From NCBI GenBank assembly GCA_945861155.1, contig CAMATN010000049.1, positions 1 to 32,430 of the forward strand: DNA of 32,430 nt, given 5' to 3'. The stretch comes from Rhizobium sp. Q54 (GTDB lineage: Bacteria > Pseudomonadota > Alphaproteobacteria > ATCC43930 > CGMCC-115725). A model generated the notes under the pieces. It made no database searches, had not been told where the DNA came from, and saw only the letters and a list, made by a program, of their open reading frames with translations. Shown here one piece after another: positions 1 through 8,597 of the stretch (position 1 is its first letter; each line of letters opens with the position of its first letter). The translations under genes were made by a program, and so were the position numbers.

Positions 1-2391
1 CCGCGCGGCGATCCGCTGGTTCAGCGTGCCGTCGGGATAATTGCCGTTGGAATCGGGTTGCCCCGCCGATATCCCGGTCAGCAGCTCCATTGCCTGGTCG
101 ACCGTGTCCACCGCATAAACCGCGAACCGGCCCTCTGTTGCCGCCGCGACGATGTCGTGGCGCAGCATCAGGTGCTTGACGTTGCTCGCCGGGATCATCA
201 CCCCCTGGCGGCCGGTAAATCCGGTCGCCTGACAGCTGTCGAAAAAACCCTCGGTCTTTTCGTTGACCCCGCCGATCGCCTGGATCTGGCCGCGCTGGTC
301 GACCGAGCCGGTCACCGCGAGCGACTGGCTGAGCGGCGCCTCGGCCAGGGCCGACAGTAGCGCGAACAATTCGGCGGCGGACGCGCTGTCGCCTTCGACC
401 CCGCCATAGGATTGCTCGAAGACGAGGCTCGCTGCCAGCGACAACGGCCGGTTTTTGCCGAAGCGTCCGCCGAGAAAGCCGGTCAGGATCAGGACGCCCT
501 TCGAATGGAGCGGCCCGCCGAGTTGGACCTCGCGTTCGATATCGACGACTTCGCCGCGGCCGAGCCGGACTTGCGCCGTGATGCGGCTCGGGCTGCCGAA
601 AGCGAGGCCGCCAAAGCTGATCACCGAGAGCCCGTTGAGCTGGCCGATCTGTGCGCCGTCGGTTTCGATGCGGATCGTCTTGCGGGCGATCTCTTCCTGC
701 AGGCGGCGATAGATGCGGTCGCCGCGGCGCAACTGCGCGTCGATCGCGGCCTGCACCTCGATTGCCCCGACCACCGCCTTGCCGGCATCGGCGGCAAGCT
801 GGTCGGCTTCGCGCAGCAGGTCGGCGAAGGCGCGGACATTCGTGCTGATCTTGCCGGCATCGCCGGCGAGCCGCGCGGCTTGCTCGATGACCCGGGCGAC
901 GCCGGCGCGATCGAGCGGCCGCAGATTCTCGCGCCTTGTCATCGCGCAGATCAGGCGCGCTGACATCAGCGTCGTTTCCGGGGTGCGCTCGACCTGGTCC
1001 TCGAAATCGGCGGCGATCTTGAACAGCTCGACAAATTCGTCGTCCTGGGCGCTGAGCAGGTAATAGAGCGCCGGCGGGCCTACCAGCACCACCTTGAGGT
1101 CGAGCGGGATCGGCTCCGGCGTCAGCGATACGGTGGTCGCCGTGCTCAGCAATTGCTCCAGCGTCTCGATGCGGATCTGCCCCGAATTGAGCGCCCGCTT
1201 CAACGAGGCCCAGCCGAAATTGCCGCTCAGCAGCTTTTGCGCGTCGAGCACGAGATACCCGCCATTGGCCCGGTGCAGCGCGCCCGCCGTCACCAGGTTG
1301 AAGTCGGTGACCAGCGCGCCGAACCGCGCCAGATGCTCGACCCGGCCGACCAATGTCTGGTGCGTCGGGTTGTCCTCGTAAATGACCGGCGCGCCGTGCC
1401 GCCCGCCATTGTCGACGATGACGTTGACCTGATACCGCCGGAACCTCGCGTCCGGCGGTTCTCGAACCGGCGGGGCGGGCACGGCCGTGGGCTCGGGAGA
1501 CGCCGGCGCCAGGAAATCGTCGATATTCTCCTTGATGTCGTGCTCGACGGCGTCGAGAAATTGCCCGATTTCGGGAAGGGCTGCGTATTCGCCGCGGATT
1601 TCCTCGATCAAATGGTCAATCGCGAAGCCGGTCGTCTCGCGATTGAGCGCCTGCACCGCGTCGCGCTGCTCGCGCTCCCACAGCGGCACATCCCGCACCG
1701 TCGCTTCGAGCTCGCTCTGGAGGGCTTCGAGCTCGTGCTGGATGCGCTCGCGCTCGTCCGGCGGGAGCTCGGCGAACATTTCCCCGGTCAGCAGCTTGCC
1801 GTCGCGCCGGGGCGTGAGCGCAAGCCCGGCCGGCGTGCGCACCAGCGTGATGTCGCGGCTTTCGGCCTTCTGCTGCAGCGAGCCGAACGCCTCTTCGTTG
1901 CGCTCCTTGAAACGGTTCTCGATCGCCTGCCGGCGCGCCCGGTAGTCGTCGCGCTCGAAGGCGGCGGGCAGCGCGACCCGAAGTTCCGTGACGAGTCGCT
2001 TCATCGCCGCCGCCAATCCGACGCCGCGCCCCGCCGGCAATTGCAGCCTCCGAGGCTTTTGCGGATCGTCGAAATTATTGACGTAACACCAGTCGGGCGG
2101 CGTTTTCTCGCCCTCGGCCCGCACGCGCAGCAAATCCTCGACCATGCTGTGCCGGCCGGTGCCGCTCGCCCCGAGCGCATAGACGTTGTAGCCCTTGCCG
2201 CGGAGCCTGAGCGCGAAGTTGAGCGCCTCGACCGCGCGCTCCTGGCCGATCAATCCTGGGGCTTCGGCCAGCTCGCTGCACAGTACGAACGGCAGCTCGG
2301 CCGGGTCGCAACGCCGATAGAGCAACGCCGGGGGCAGGGCTTCCCCAAGCGCCGGGGCGATCGGCCCCTCCCCAGCAGGCGTTGTCGCCAT
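1..2391 (-). CDS. Lon-like ATP-dependent protease (AAA_32/Lon_C), 3' end cut by window edge
   Basis: This is an ATP-dependent serine protease of the Lon-related AAA_32 family, expected to act in the cytoplasm on unfolded or regulatory proteins. About 797 residues are visible and the frame is open to position 1, so only the extreme C-terminus should be missing (family members are about 800 residues). A nucleotide-binding loop GASGTGR is seen near residue 70, with Arg where classical Walker A has Lys. A long charged helical middle region follows. The C-terminal Lon protease domain carries the catalytic pair Ser669 in EGDSAS and Lys712 in GGVNEKTEG. The ATG at 2391 is supported by a strong GGAGG about 6 bases upstream. 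It lies 61 bases downstream of the ketoacyl synthase gene on the same strand, so it may be read through from the lipid cassette or have its own promoter. Family assignment comes from domain order and motifs. The substrate is unknown. Confidence 0.85.
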   Translation of the reverse strand, partial: MATTPAGEGPIAPALGEALPPALLYRRCDPAELPFVLCSELAEAPGLIGQERAVEALNFALRLRGKGYNVYALGASGTGRHSMVEDLLRVRAEGEKTPPDWCYVNNFDDPQKPRRLQLPAGRGVGLAAAMKRLVTELRVALPAAFERDDYRARRQAIENRFKERNEEAFGSLQQKAESRDITLVRTPAGLALTPRRDGKLLTGEMFAELPPDERERIQHELEALQSELEATVRDVPLWEREQRDAVQALNRETTGFAIDHLIEEIRGEYAALPEIGQFLDAVEHDIKENIDDFLAPASPEPTAVPAPPVREPPDARFRRYQVNVIVDNGGRHGAPVIYEDNPTHQTLVGRVEHLARFGALVTDFNLVTAGALHRANGGYLVLDAQKLLSGNFGWASLKRALNSGQIRIETLEQLLSTATTVSLTPEPIPLDLKVVLVGPPALYYLLSAQDDEFVELFKIAADFEDQVERTPETTLMSARLICAMTRRENLRPLDRAGVARVIEQAARLAGDAGKISTNVRAFADLLREADQLAADAGKAVVGAIEVQAAIDAQLRRGDRIYRRLQEEIARKTIRIETDGAQIGQLNGLSVISFGGLAFGSPSRITAQVRLGRGEVVDIEREVQLGGPLHSKGVLILTGFLGGRFGKNRPLSLAASLVFEQSYGGVEGDSASAAELFALLSALAEAPLSQSLAVTGSVDQRGQIQAIGGVNEKTEGFFDSCQATGFTGRQGVMIPASNVKHLMLRHDIVAAATEGRFAVYAVDTVDQAMELLTGISAGQPDSNGNYPDGTLNQRIAAR

Positions 2392-2452
2392 TGTTTCCTC
2401 CGCTCGAGGGTCCGCGGTTCCGCCCTCGTTATTGGTTTTTCAACGCGCGGGA

Positions 2453-3904
2453 TCAGCGCACCAGCACCAGCGAGCAATTATGTCCGCCAAAGGCAAAGGC
2501 ATTGGCGACGGCCACGTTCACCTGATGATCGCGGGCGACGTTCGGCGCGTAGTCGAGGTCGCAGTCCGGGTCGGGCTCGTGATAGTTGATGGTCGGCGTG
2601 ATGACCCCATGGTGCAGGCTGAGCGCCACGATGCCGATCTGGATCGCCGAACTCGCGCCGATCGCGTGACCGAGCATCGATTTGTGCGCGCTGATCGTCA
2701 GGTCGCGGGCATGGCCGCCGAACACGGTCTTGATCGCCATGGTCTCGTTGGTGTCGTTGAGGCGGGTCGAGGTGCCGTGCGCGCTGATATAGCCGACCGC
2801 GTCGGTGTCAACCCGGGCGTCCCGCAAGGCGAGGCGCATCGTCTGCGACATGCCCTCGCCCAACGGCCGCGGCGTCACGACGTTGTAGGCTTCGCTGGTC
2901 TCGGCATGGCCGACGATGCGGGCATAGCTGCGAGCGCCGCGGCGGCGCGCGTGGGCCGGCGATTCGAGGACCAGGATCGCGCCGCCTTCGGCCATCACGA
3001 AACCGTCGCGCCCGCGATCGAACGGCCGGCTCGCGCTCTCCGGCGAGTCGTTGCGGGTCGACAGCGCGTGGATCTGGTTGTAGGCGTGGATCACAAACGG
3101 GTTGACCGTCGAGTCGCACGCCCCGGCGAGGACGATGTCGGCCTTGCCGGTCCTGATCCATTCGCATGCCGTGGCGATCGTCTGCGCGCCGGTGGCGCAG
3201 GCGACGCTGACGCTGGTCGAGGGCCCGCGCGCGCCGGCCCAGATGCTGAGCTGCGCCGCCGGCGCGTTGGTCATGTGCTTGATCACGTAATTGTGATCGA
3301 GCGCCGGCCACAGCGTGTTGCCCTGGCTGCGCAGGCGTTCGTTGACGTCGAGCAGGTAGTTGAAGCACCCGGCGCCGACGCCGACGGCGACGCCGAGGCG
3401 GGTGCGATCGAGATCGGCGAGGTCGAGGCCGGCATCTTCGATCGCCAGTACGCCCGACAGCATCGCGAATTGGGTAAAGCGGGCATACCGCTCGGGGAAC
3501 GGCATGCGGCAGCGGGCCTTGTAGACCGCCTCGAAATGCTCGGGCGCCTCGCCGGCAAAGCGTGTCGCGATCCCCGCGCTGTCCCAGCGCCGCGCGGCCT
3601 GGACGCCGGATCGGCCGGCGCACAACCCCTCCCAGCTTTCCTGCCAGCCGACGCCAAGCGGCGTCACCATGCCGATACCGGTGATCAGAACCTCGCCGTC
3701 TTCGCGACCGGCGCCCGGCCCGATGCCCGGCTCAACCATCGGGACCGCCGTGCGGATGTCGCCGCCGAGATAGGCGCCCATTACCCGCGCCTGAACCGCG
3801 AGGAACTCCCGCATCGTCTGGTGGTACTCGGAGAGGATCGGGTCATCGGGCGCGGCGCCGACGGGCGGCATGCCGCGCCGCGGATCGCGTGGTTCTCCCG
3901 CCAC
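2453..3904 (-). CDS. Beta-ketoacyl-ACP synthase (KAS II/FabF-like) with N-terminal extension
   Basis: This is a condensing enzyme of the thiolase fold that would extend an acyl-ACP by decarboxylative Claisen condensation. The core starts near residue 72 (VLITGIGMVTPLG) and carries the KAS I/II Cys-His-His triad: Cys236 in VACATGA, His376 in SAHGTST and His407 in SAHKSMLGHA. The C-terminal AFGGHN glycine-rich loop is intact, so it should be catalytically competent. The first ~70 residues are not part of FabF. Residues 26-46 (HQTMREFL...VMGAYL) resemble linker helices of modular polyketide synthases, which suggests descent from a PKS or a docking element. The start is a GTG four bases after the FAAL stop codon, with no clear ribosome site. 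ATG codons at residues 12 and 31 are alternatives. It is the last gene of the ACP-desaturase-methyltransferase-FAAL cassette. Function as a KS is secure; substrate and product are inference. Confidence 0.88.
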   Translation of the reverse strand: MAGEPRDPRRGMPPVGAAPDDPILSEYHQTMREFLAVQARVMGAYLGGDIRTAVPMVEPGIGPGAGREDGEVLITGIGMVTPLGVGWQESWEGLCAGRSGVQAARRWDSAGIATRFAGEAPEHFEAVYKARCRMPFPERYARFTQFAMLSGVLAIEDAGLDLADLDRTRLGVAVGVGAGCFNYLLDVNERLRSQGNTLWPALDHNYVIKHMTNAPAAQLSIWAGARGPSTSVSVACATGAQTIATACEWIRTGKADIVLAGACDSTVNPFVIHAYNQIHALSTRNDSPESASRPFDRGRDGFVMAEGGAILVLESPAHARRRGARSYARIVGHAETSEAYNVVTPRPLGEGMSQTMRLALRDARVDTDAVGYISAHGTSTRLNDTNETMAIKTVFGGHARDLTISAHKSMLGHAIGASSAIQIGIVALSLHHGVITPTINYHEPDPDCDLDYAPNVARDHQVNVAVANAFAFGGHNCSLVLVR

Positions 3905-3908
3905 GATG

Positions 3909-5612
3909 CTAGCTCACCGCCAGGGTTTGCTGTGCGAACAATTCGCGGCAGAGCTGGCGGCGCACCTTGCCGCTGGTGGTGCGCGGCAGGCTGCCGCGCT
4001 CGACGAAGGACACGACATCGACGGTATAGCCGGCATGGGTCAGTTCGCGGCGGATATTCATCCGCAGCCCGTCGCGCCCGGCGGCGTCCGATACATCGCG
4101 CGGCCGCGCCTCGGCCAGCACGACGATTTTCTCGGTCGCGCGCTCCTCATCGAACAAGCCGAACGCGGTAGCGCGGCGAACGCCGTCGACAAGGCAGACA
4201 AGCTCCTCCATCCGGTCCGGCGAATAGTTGCGGCCGTTTTTGATGATCAGATCCTTGCGGCGTCCGGTGACATAGATCTCGCCATCGGCGAGGTAGCCGA
4301 GATCGCCCGTGTCGAACCATTCCTCGGTGCGCCGGCGGAACGCGCCGGCCTCGATATACCCGGCATAAAGGCTCGCCGAGCGCAGCAGTATCCGCCCGAC
4401 GCGGCGATCCGGCCGCTCGGCGCCGTCATCGTCGGCGATCCGCAATTCGGTCCCGGCCAGCGGCGTCCCCGCCGACACCCAGGCGCGAGCGTCGTCGGCG
4501 GTTGTCTCGGCCGGAGTCGCGACCCCGAGCGTCTCGAAGGCGGTCCGCTCGATATGATCGACGCGGGGAATGCGCGGCTCGGGCGGGAAGCTGACCGCGA
4601 GCGTCGCCTCGGCCAGACCGTATACCGGACGCAGCGCCGTCGGCTTTAGCCCGAACCGGGTCAAATTGTCGGCCACGCTGCGGACAAAGCGCTGCGACAC
4701 CGGTTCGGCGCCGCAGATGATCTGATCGAGGCTCGACAAATCGCAGGAAACCGTCCTTCGGACCAACATCTGCATACAGGTTTGCAGCGCCGACGGCGGC
4801 GTCACCGTGATCGTCCCGCGGCCGGCTTCGATGATGCGGAACCATACTAAAGGCCCGTTGATGAATTGCCGCGTATCGAGCAGCGTCATCCGCGCGCCGA
4901 CCGCAAGCGGCGTCAGGAGACCGCCGAACAACCCCATGTCGTGATACATCGGCAGCCACGACACGAGGTGGTCGCGAGGCGTTATCGGCGCCCGCTGCGC
5001 GATCGCGTGCAGATTGGCGAGGATGGCCGGCCAGGTCAGCGCGATGCCGCGCGGTCGGCCGGTGCTGCCCGAGGTGAATTGCACATAGGCCGGGTCATGG
5101 GGACCGGCGATGTCGAGCGCTTTGTCGGAGGGCGGCGCGGCGAAGATCGCTTCGGGCGCCACGGTGGCGACGCTCGCGACCGGCAGCGGTTTTGCGGCGA
5201 CCGCCAGTCGCGGCGCCAGCGTCGCCACCAGTTCGGCGAGTTCCTGCCCGGCCGCGACGCCGTCGCCCGGTTCGCCGCCGGGGCCGCCGAACGCCGGCAA
5301 GGTCGACGGGACGATCCCAGCCGTAAAAGCGCCGAGGAGCAGGCCGAGATGATCGGGGCCGGTCGGCAGCATCAGCAGAATGCGATCGCCGCGCCGCAGA
5401 CCCAGCGCCTCGAGGCCGGCGCGGGCCCGCCGCGCGAGCCCGTCAAGTTCGGCCCAGGTCAGGGCGGTCGGCGGGCCGGCGCCGTCTTCGGCGAAAAGGA
5501 CCGCCGCCTCGCCGCCGCGCTCGACTGCCCGCCGGCGCAGCCGATCGAGGAGATGGTCACCCGGATGATGGCCCGAACGACTGCCCGGATCGCTGCCCGA
5601 CCAAGCGCTCAC
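3909..5612 (-). CDS. Fatty acyl-AMP ligase (FAAL-type adenylate-forming enzyme)
   Basis: This ANL-superfamily enzyme of 567 residues activates a fatty acid as acyl-AMP, most likely for transfer to the ACP encoded at 8280-8579. Visible motifs are TSGSTGRPRG (residues 180-189), SWLPMYHDMGL (218-228), the FAAL/FadD32-style A5 motif YGLAEAT (331-337), DTGDLGY (434-440), GRRKDLIIKNGRN (450-462) and C-terminal LPRTTSGK with the adenylation lysine at about 549. The YHDMGL and YGLAEAT forms favour a carrier-protein-loading FAAL over an acyl-CoA synthetase; this is inference from motif style. The open frame extends upstream to 6251, but that part overlaps the methyltransferase and reads as low-complexity shadow. 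The GTG at 5612 gives a GTGA overlap with the methyltransferase stop and the expected family length. Translational coupling with the upstream gene is likely. Confidence 0.87.
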   Translation of the reverse strand: MSAWSGSDPGSRSGHHPGDHLLDRLRRRAVERGGEAAVLFAEDGAGPPTALTWAELDGLARRARAGLEALGLRRGDRILLMLPTGPDHLGLLLGAFTAGIVPSTLPAFGGPGGEPGDGVAAGQELAELVATLAPRLAVAAKPLPVASVATVAPEAIFAAPPSDKALDIAGPHDPAYVQFTSGSTGRPRGIALTWPAILANLHAIAQRAPITPRDHLVSWLPMYHDMGLFGGLLTPLAVGARMTLLDTRQFINGPLVWFRIIEAGRGTITVTPPSALQTCMQMLVRRTVSCDLSSLDQIICGAEPVSQRFVRSVADNLTRFGLKPTALRPVYGLAEATLAVSFPPEPRIPRVDHIERTAFETLGVATPAETTADDARAWVSAGTPLAGTELRIADDDGAERPDRRVGRILLRSASLYAGYIEAGAFRRRTEEWFDTGDLGYLADGEIYVTGRRKDLIIKNGRNYSPDRMEELVCLVDGVRRATAFGLFDEERATEKIVVLAEARPRDVSDAAGRDGLRMNIRRELTHAGYTVDVVSFVERGSLPRTTSGKVRRQLCRELFAQQTLAVS

Positions 5613-6493
5613 AAATTCCCGCTCTTCTCGGCCGTGATCATGTGGCACACCGTGTGCCCGGAGCGGTAGGTGGCGAGTGCGATCATCAGATAGCGCCGCA
5701 GCATCAGATAGGCCCGCTCCGACAGCGCCCGCATCTCGTCGGCATGCGCGTCGAGGTTGACGAGCCACTGGGTCAGAGTGAGGACGTAGTCGCGGCTGAT
5801 GTTTTCGAGGCCGTACGGGACGAGCCCGGCTTCTTCCATCTCCAGCTGCATGCGGCCGGCCGACACCATGTCCATGGTGTAGCCAAAGGCCTGGTCGACT
5901 TCGCGGTTGCCGCGGTCGCCGAGATATTTTTCGCGCTTTGAATCCCGGTCGTAGTCGCTTTCTTGGACGAAGATCCGCCCGCCCGGCCTCAGCAAGGCGC
6001 AGCAGCGCTCGAAGATCTGCCGCTTTGGCGGCATGTGAATGATGCTCTCGAGGAACATCGTCGCGTCGAACGATTCCGCCGGATAGGGCATCGACAAAAC
6101 GCTGCAGACATCGATGTGGACCGCATCCCGCAATCCGCGCCGCTCGGCCCAGGCGAGACCGTATTCGCGCTGCACCGGGCTCAGCGTGACCCCGGTGACG
6201 CGCACGCCATATCGTTCGGCGAGATAGAGCGCCGGCCCGAACCAGCCGCACCCGACATCGAGCAGCCGCGCGCCGGGCTTGAGGTCGAGCCAGGCGGCCA
6301 CCTTGTCCATCTTGGCAATCTGTGCGCCGTCGAGGTCTTCGTCGCCGCGCGCGTAGACGCCGCTCGAATAATTCATGTTGCGGTCAAGCAGCAATTCGAA
6401 CATCCGCGGCGGCGTATCGTAATGCACCCCGCTATCGCCGATCGCTTCCGTCGGCACCGGATGCTGCCGGATGCGCCCGAGGATATTGGTCAT
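5609..6493 (-). CDS. Class I SAM-dependent methyltransferase, cyclopropane-synthase-like
   Basis: This 294-residue soluble methyltransferase has the SAM-binding motif I LLDVGCG at residues 77-83. The preceding segment (NYSSGVYARGDEDLDGAQIAKMD) resembles cyclopropane-fatty-acid synthases, which read NYSxxxF...L..AQ.AK. Residues 147-154 (FLESIIHM) hold the Glu and His positions seen in the MPBQ/sterol type of small-molecule methyltransferases. It is shorter than true CFA synthases (about 380-420 residues) because it lacks their N-terminal lipid-binding domain, so a carrier-bound acyl chain is a plausible substrate. Methyl branch, methylene or cyclopropane products are all possible and cannot be separated from sequence. 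The ATG overlaps the stop of the upstream desaturase-like gene (ATGA), and its own stop overlaps the FAAL start, which places it inside a tightly coupled operon. Confidence 0.82.
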   Translation of the reverse strand: MTNILGRIRQHPVPTEAIGDSGVHYDTPPRMFELLLDRNMNYSSGVYARGDEDLDGAQIAKMDKVAAWLDLKPGARLLDVGCGWFGPALYLAERYGVRVTGVTLSPVQREYGLAWAERRGLRDAVHIDVCSVLSMPYPAESFDATMFLESIIHMPPKRQIFERCCALLRPGGRIFVQESDYDRDSKREKYLGDRGNREVDQAFGYTMDMVSAGRMQLEMEEAGLVPYGLENISRDYVLTLTQWLVNLDAHADEMRALSERAYLMLRRYLMIALATYRSGHTVCHMITAEKSGNL

Positions 6494-7386
6494 ATCAGCG
6501 AGGCCTCTGCGGCGACGGGACGGCGCGAGCCGGCCATTTGCCGCGCGCGACCCTCTTTCAGCCGGCGGGTATGGACCGCCAATTCTCTCATCGTCGCGAT
6601 CGGGCTGCCGGCGAGCCGGGATAGCGTCGCCAAGACCTGACGACGCAGTTCCGCCTCGTCATCGTCGCGGATCGTCGACTGGATCATGACGCGGAATTCG
6701 GCGTACCCCTCGATGCGGTCGGTGACTGCGGCATCGAAGTCGCGGTCCGCCTTCATCGTCGTCGGATGCTTGTCCCCGGTCGGATTGAACAACATCCACT
6801 TGCAGGTCTGCATGAATTCGAGCAGCAGCTCCGGGCGCGCCGAGGCGGCTTCTTCCATGAATTCCTTGTAGCAGCCGGCGTGGCGGAATTCGTCATTGCC
6901 GATCAGGCGGTAGATCTGCGCCAGCACCGGTTCTTCCGCCTCGTCGCTCCAGCGGTGGTACCACATGCCAAGCCTCAGCTCGCCGCAATAGTGCAGCGCC
7001 AGGGTCGGCGGCCAGGGGGCGGGCGACAATTCGGTGTCGAGTTCGCCCAGAGATGCGACATCGGGCTCCAAATCCCACAGCTTCAGGTACTCGCGCAGCA
7101 CAAGGTAGTGCTTCATTTCCTCGTAGTACCAGATGCTCATGAACTGACAGAAATCGGGCATCTCGCGAAAGTCGCGCAAGAACATGCGCACCGCATAGAG
7201 CGACGACAGCTCCATCAGGCAGTTGATCCGCAGGAACCTCAGGGTCGTCGGCGAGACCAAAGTCTTGTCGACCGCGTCGAATTTGATGTCGGACAGGCTC
7301 CATCGCGCCTTCTCCAGGCGCCGGAACATCCGGTCGTAATGTGCCGCCGGGCTGGTCAAGCTTGCCAATCCTCCCTCGTTGGTCAC
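6490..7386 (-). CDS. Ferritin-like di-iron acyl-ACP desaturase-like protein (second of two)
   Basis: This helical 298-residue protein carries two di-iron ligand sets of the E...ExxH type: Glu59 and Glu90-x-x-His93 (EEMKH), then Glu136 and Glu166-x-x-His169 (DEFRH). The sequence around the first set (W..EE..H...LREYL) is like soluble acyl-ACP desaturases, which use O2 and electrons from a reductase to oxidise carrier-bound acyl chains. Hydroxylase or other oxidase chemistry is possible with the same fold. The reported GTG start has no ribosome site. A TTG at 7359 lies about 10 bases after GGGAGGA and may be the true start, which would shorten the protein by nine residues. The gene follows its paralogue by 11 bases and overlaps the methyltransferase start by 4. 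No ferredoxin or reductase gene is visible nearby. Confidence 0.8.
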   Translation of the reverse strand: MTNEGGLASLTSPAAHYDRMFRRLEKARWSLSDIKFDAVDKTLVSPTTLRFLRINCLMELSSLYAVRMFLRDFREMPDFCQFMSIWYYEEMKHYLVLREYLKLWDLEPDVASLGELDTELSPAPWPPTLALHYCGELRLGMWYHRWSDEAEEPVLAQIYRLIGNDEFRHAGCYKEFMEEAASARPELLLEFMQTCKWMLFNPTGDKHPTTMKADRDFDAAVTDRIEGYAEFRVMIQSTIRDDDEAELRRQVLATLSRLAGSPIATMRELAVHTRRLKEGRARQMAGSRRPVAAEASLI

Positions 7387-7397
7387 CGGACCGGGCG

Positions 7398-8252
7398 TTA
7401 TTGATGCGCCAGCGCGGGTTCGGGTGCGCTGGCGTTCGCCCGCGCGCCGGACATGCGTTTGGCGAGCCAGGCCGGATCCCGGAATTGGCGGAAATAATTG
7501 GTCAAATAAAGGATAAGTTCGGAGCGATATTCGGACGTCCAGAATTTCACATAGAGGTCGGTTCCCATGTCGTATTCGCCGAACATGGCAATGTGCTCCT
7601 GCGGCATCTGGTGGTCCTTGAAGAGGGCGCTGAACTGCGGCCAGATCTCCAGGCGCTCTTCCTGACTAACATTCTCGGCCAGGGCTTCGAGGCAGAGCTG
7701 GAAAAACCGGCAATGCCGGGTTTCATCCTTGGCCATGCGGCGCAGGAGCGATGCGACGTTGGGGTCCCCGGCCGCGTCGGCCACCGACGAGTAGGCGATC
7801 TTTGCCGAGTACTCCTGGACGACCCCGTAGACCAGCTGCTGGAGCCGCGAATCCATGCGATAGCCCTCGCGCTTCCGCGCGAGATATCCATCGGACGTTT
7901 CCTCATACCGTCCCTGTTCCAGCCCGTCATATTCGCCGGCGCTTATTTCCACGCCCAGGCCATCGAGAATAGTCCGCAGAACAATGCTGTGCAGATATTC
8001 TTCCCCGCCCCACATCGAGGCCCAGATGCCGAGCTTGTAATCGTCGCCATAGGCGCGGAAATAGCCCTTAACGTAATGGACGATGCCGTGCTCGTTCAGC
8101 GCCGTGCTGCGCATGAACCGGATGACGTCATCGGGCACCAGCGCCCGATCGAACTTCATCTTGGAGATCTCGCCAAGATCGGGCCACATGTTGCGGCCAC
8201 GGATAAAGAATTCGTCGAGCATCTTGGTGTCATGCCAGCTGGCGACGCGCAT
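7398..8252 (-). CDS. Ferritin-like di-iron acyl-ACP desaturase-like protein (first of two)
   Basis: This is a 284-residue helical protein of the soluble acyl-ACP desaturase type. Both di-iron ligand sets are present: Glu54 with Glu85-x-x-His88 (GGEEYLH) and Glu147 with Glu177-x-x-His180 (KDETRH). The spacing, and the W...W..EE..H...LR.IL pattern, match the desaturase fold. Expected role is O2-dependent oxidation (desaturation, or possibly hydroxylation or acetylenation) of an acyl chain held on the neighbouring ACP. The ATG at 8252 is preceded by AAAGGAG at good spacing. It lies 27 bases after the ACP gene and 11 bases before a second, clearly diverged paralogue. The two may act in series or as a pair. 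Fold and metal site are well supported by sequence; the exact reaction is not. Confidence 0.82.
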   Translation of the reverse strand: MRVASWHDTKMLDEFFIRGRNMWPDLGEISKMKFDRALVPDDVIRFMRSTALNEHGIVHYVKGYFRAYGDDYKLGIWASMWGGEEYLHSIVLRTILDGLGVEISAGEYDGLEQGRYEETSDGYLARKREGYRMDSRLQQLVYGVVQEYSAKIAYSSVADAAGDPNVASLLRRMAKDETRHCRFFQLCLEALAENVSQEERLEIWPQFSALFKDHQMPQEHIAMFGEYDMGTDLYVKFWTSEYRSELILYLTNYFRQFRDPAWLAKRMSGARANASAPEPALAHQ

Positions 8253-8279
8253 CGATAGGCTCCTTTACAAACTAATCGA

Positions 8280-8579
8280 TCAGATCGACCGGCCCGAGGT
8301 TTTTTCCATGATCAGTTCAACCGCGTCGCCGACCGTGACGATGCGCTCGAACAGATTGATATCCGAGCCGAGTCTGACCCCGAACTCTTCCTCGACCCCA
8401 AGCACGACATCCACCATGCCTAACGAATCAACGTTAAGATCGTCGCGCAGGCGCGACGAGGGCTGGATCGTCGCCGGGCTCTCGAGCGCGAGGATCTGCT
8501 GCAAAAGCTGTTGAACCCTGAGGAGCACCGCGTCTCTTCCGGCCGCGGGAATGCCTGTAGGAGAAAAACTAGCCGCCAT
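8280..8579 (-). CDS. Acyl carrier protein
   Basis: This 99-residue carrier protein has the phosphopantetheine attachment serine at Ser52 in the DSL motif (DDLNVDSLGMVDVV), followed by the acidic helix VVLGVEEEFG typical of ACPs. It would be converted to holo form by a 4'-phosphopantetheinyl transferase encoded elsewhere, and it would carry the acyl chain for the desaturases, methyltransferase and KS of this cassette. The frame is open further upstream, but the ATG at 8579 is preferred. It has GGAG about 10 bases upstream, and the extra residues would run through the leader hairpin. A ~19-residue N-terminal tail precedes the first ACP helix. It is the first gene of the cassette, so the promoter should lie in 8580-8696. 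Confidence 0.9.
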   Translation of the reverse strand: MAASFSPTGIPAAGRDAVLLRVQQLLQQILALESPATIQPSSRLRDDLNVDSLGMVDVVLGVEEEFGVRLGSDINLFERIVTVGDAVELIMEKTSGRSI

Positions 8580-8597
8580 TCTTTGTTGCTCCAAGAC

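Noticed and set aside
2432-4171. Long plus-strand open frame of 579 codons
   Set aside because: It lies antisense to the KS and FAAL genes and its translation is Arg/Ala/Asp-rich with no domain. High-GC coding regions give such shadows on the other strand.
5613-6251. Extension of the FAAL frame by ~210 codons as an N-terminal domain
   Set aside because: It overlaps the methyltransferase, whose frame has clear SAM motifs. The extension is Arg-rich and featureless, while a GTGA overlap start gives the normal FAAL length.
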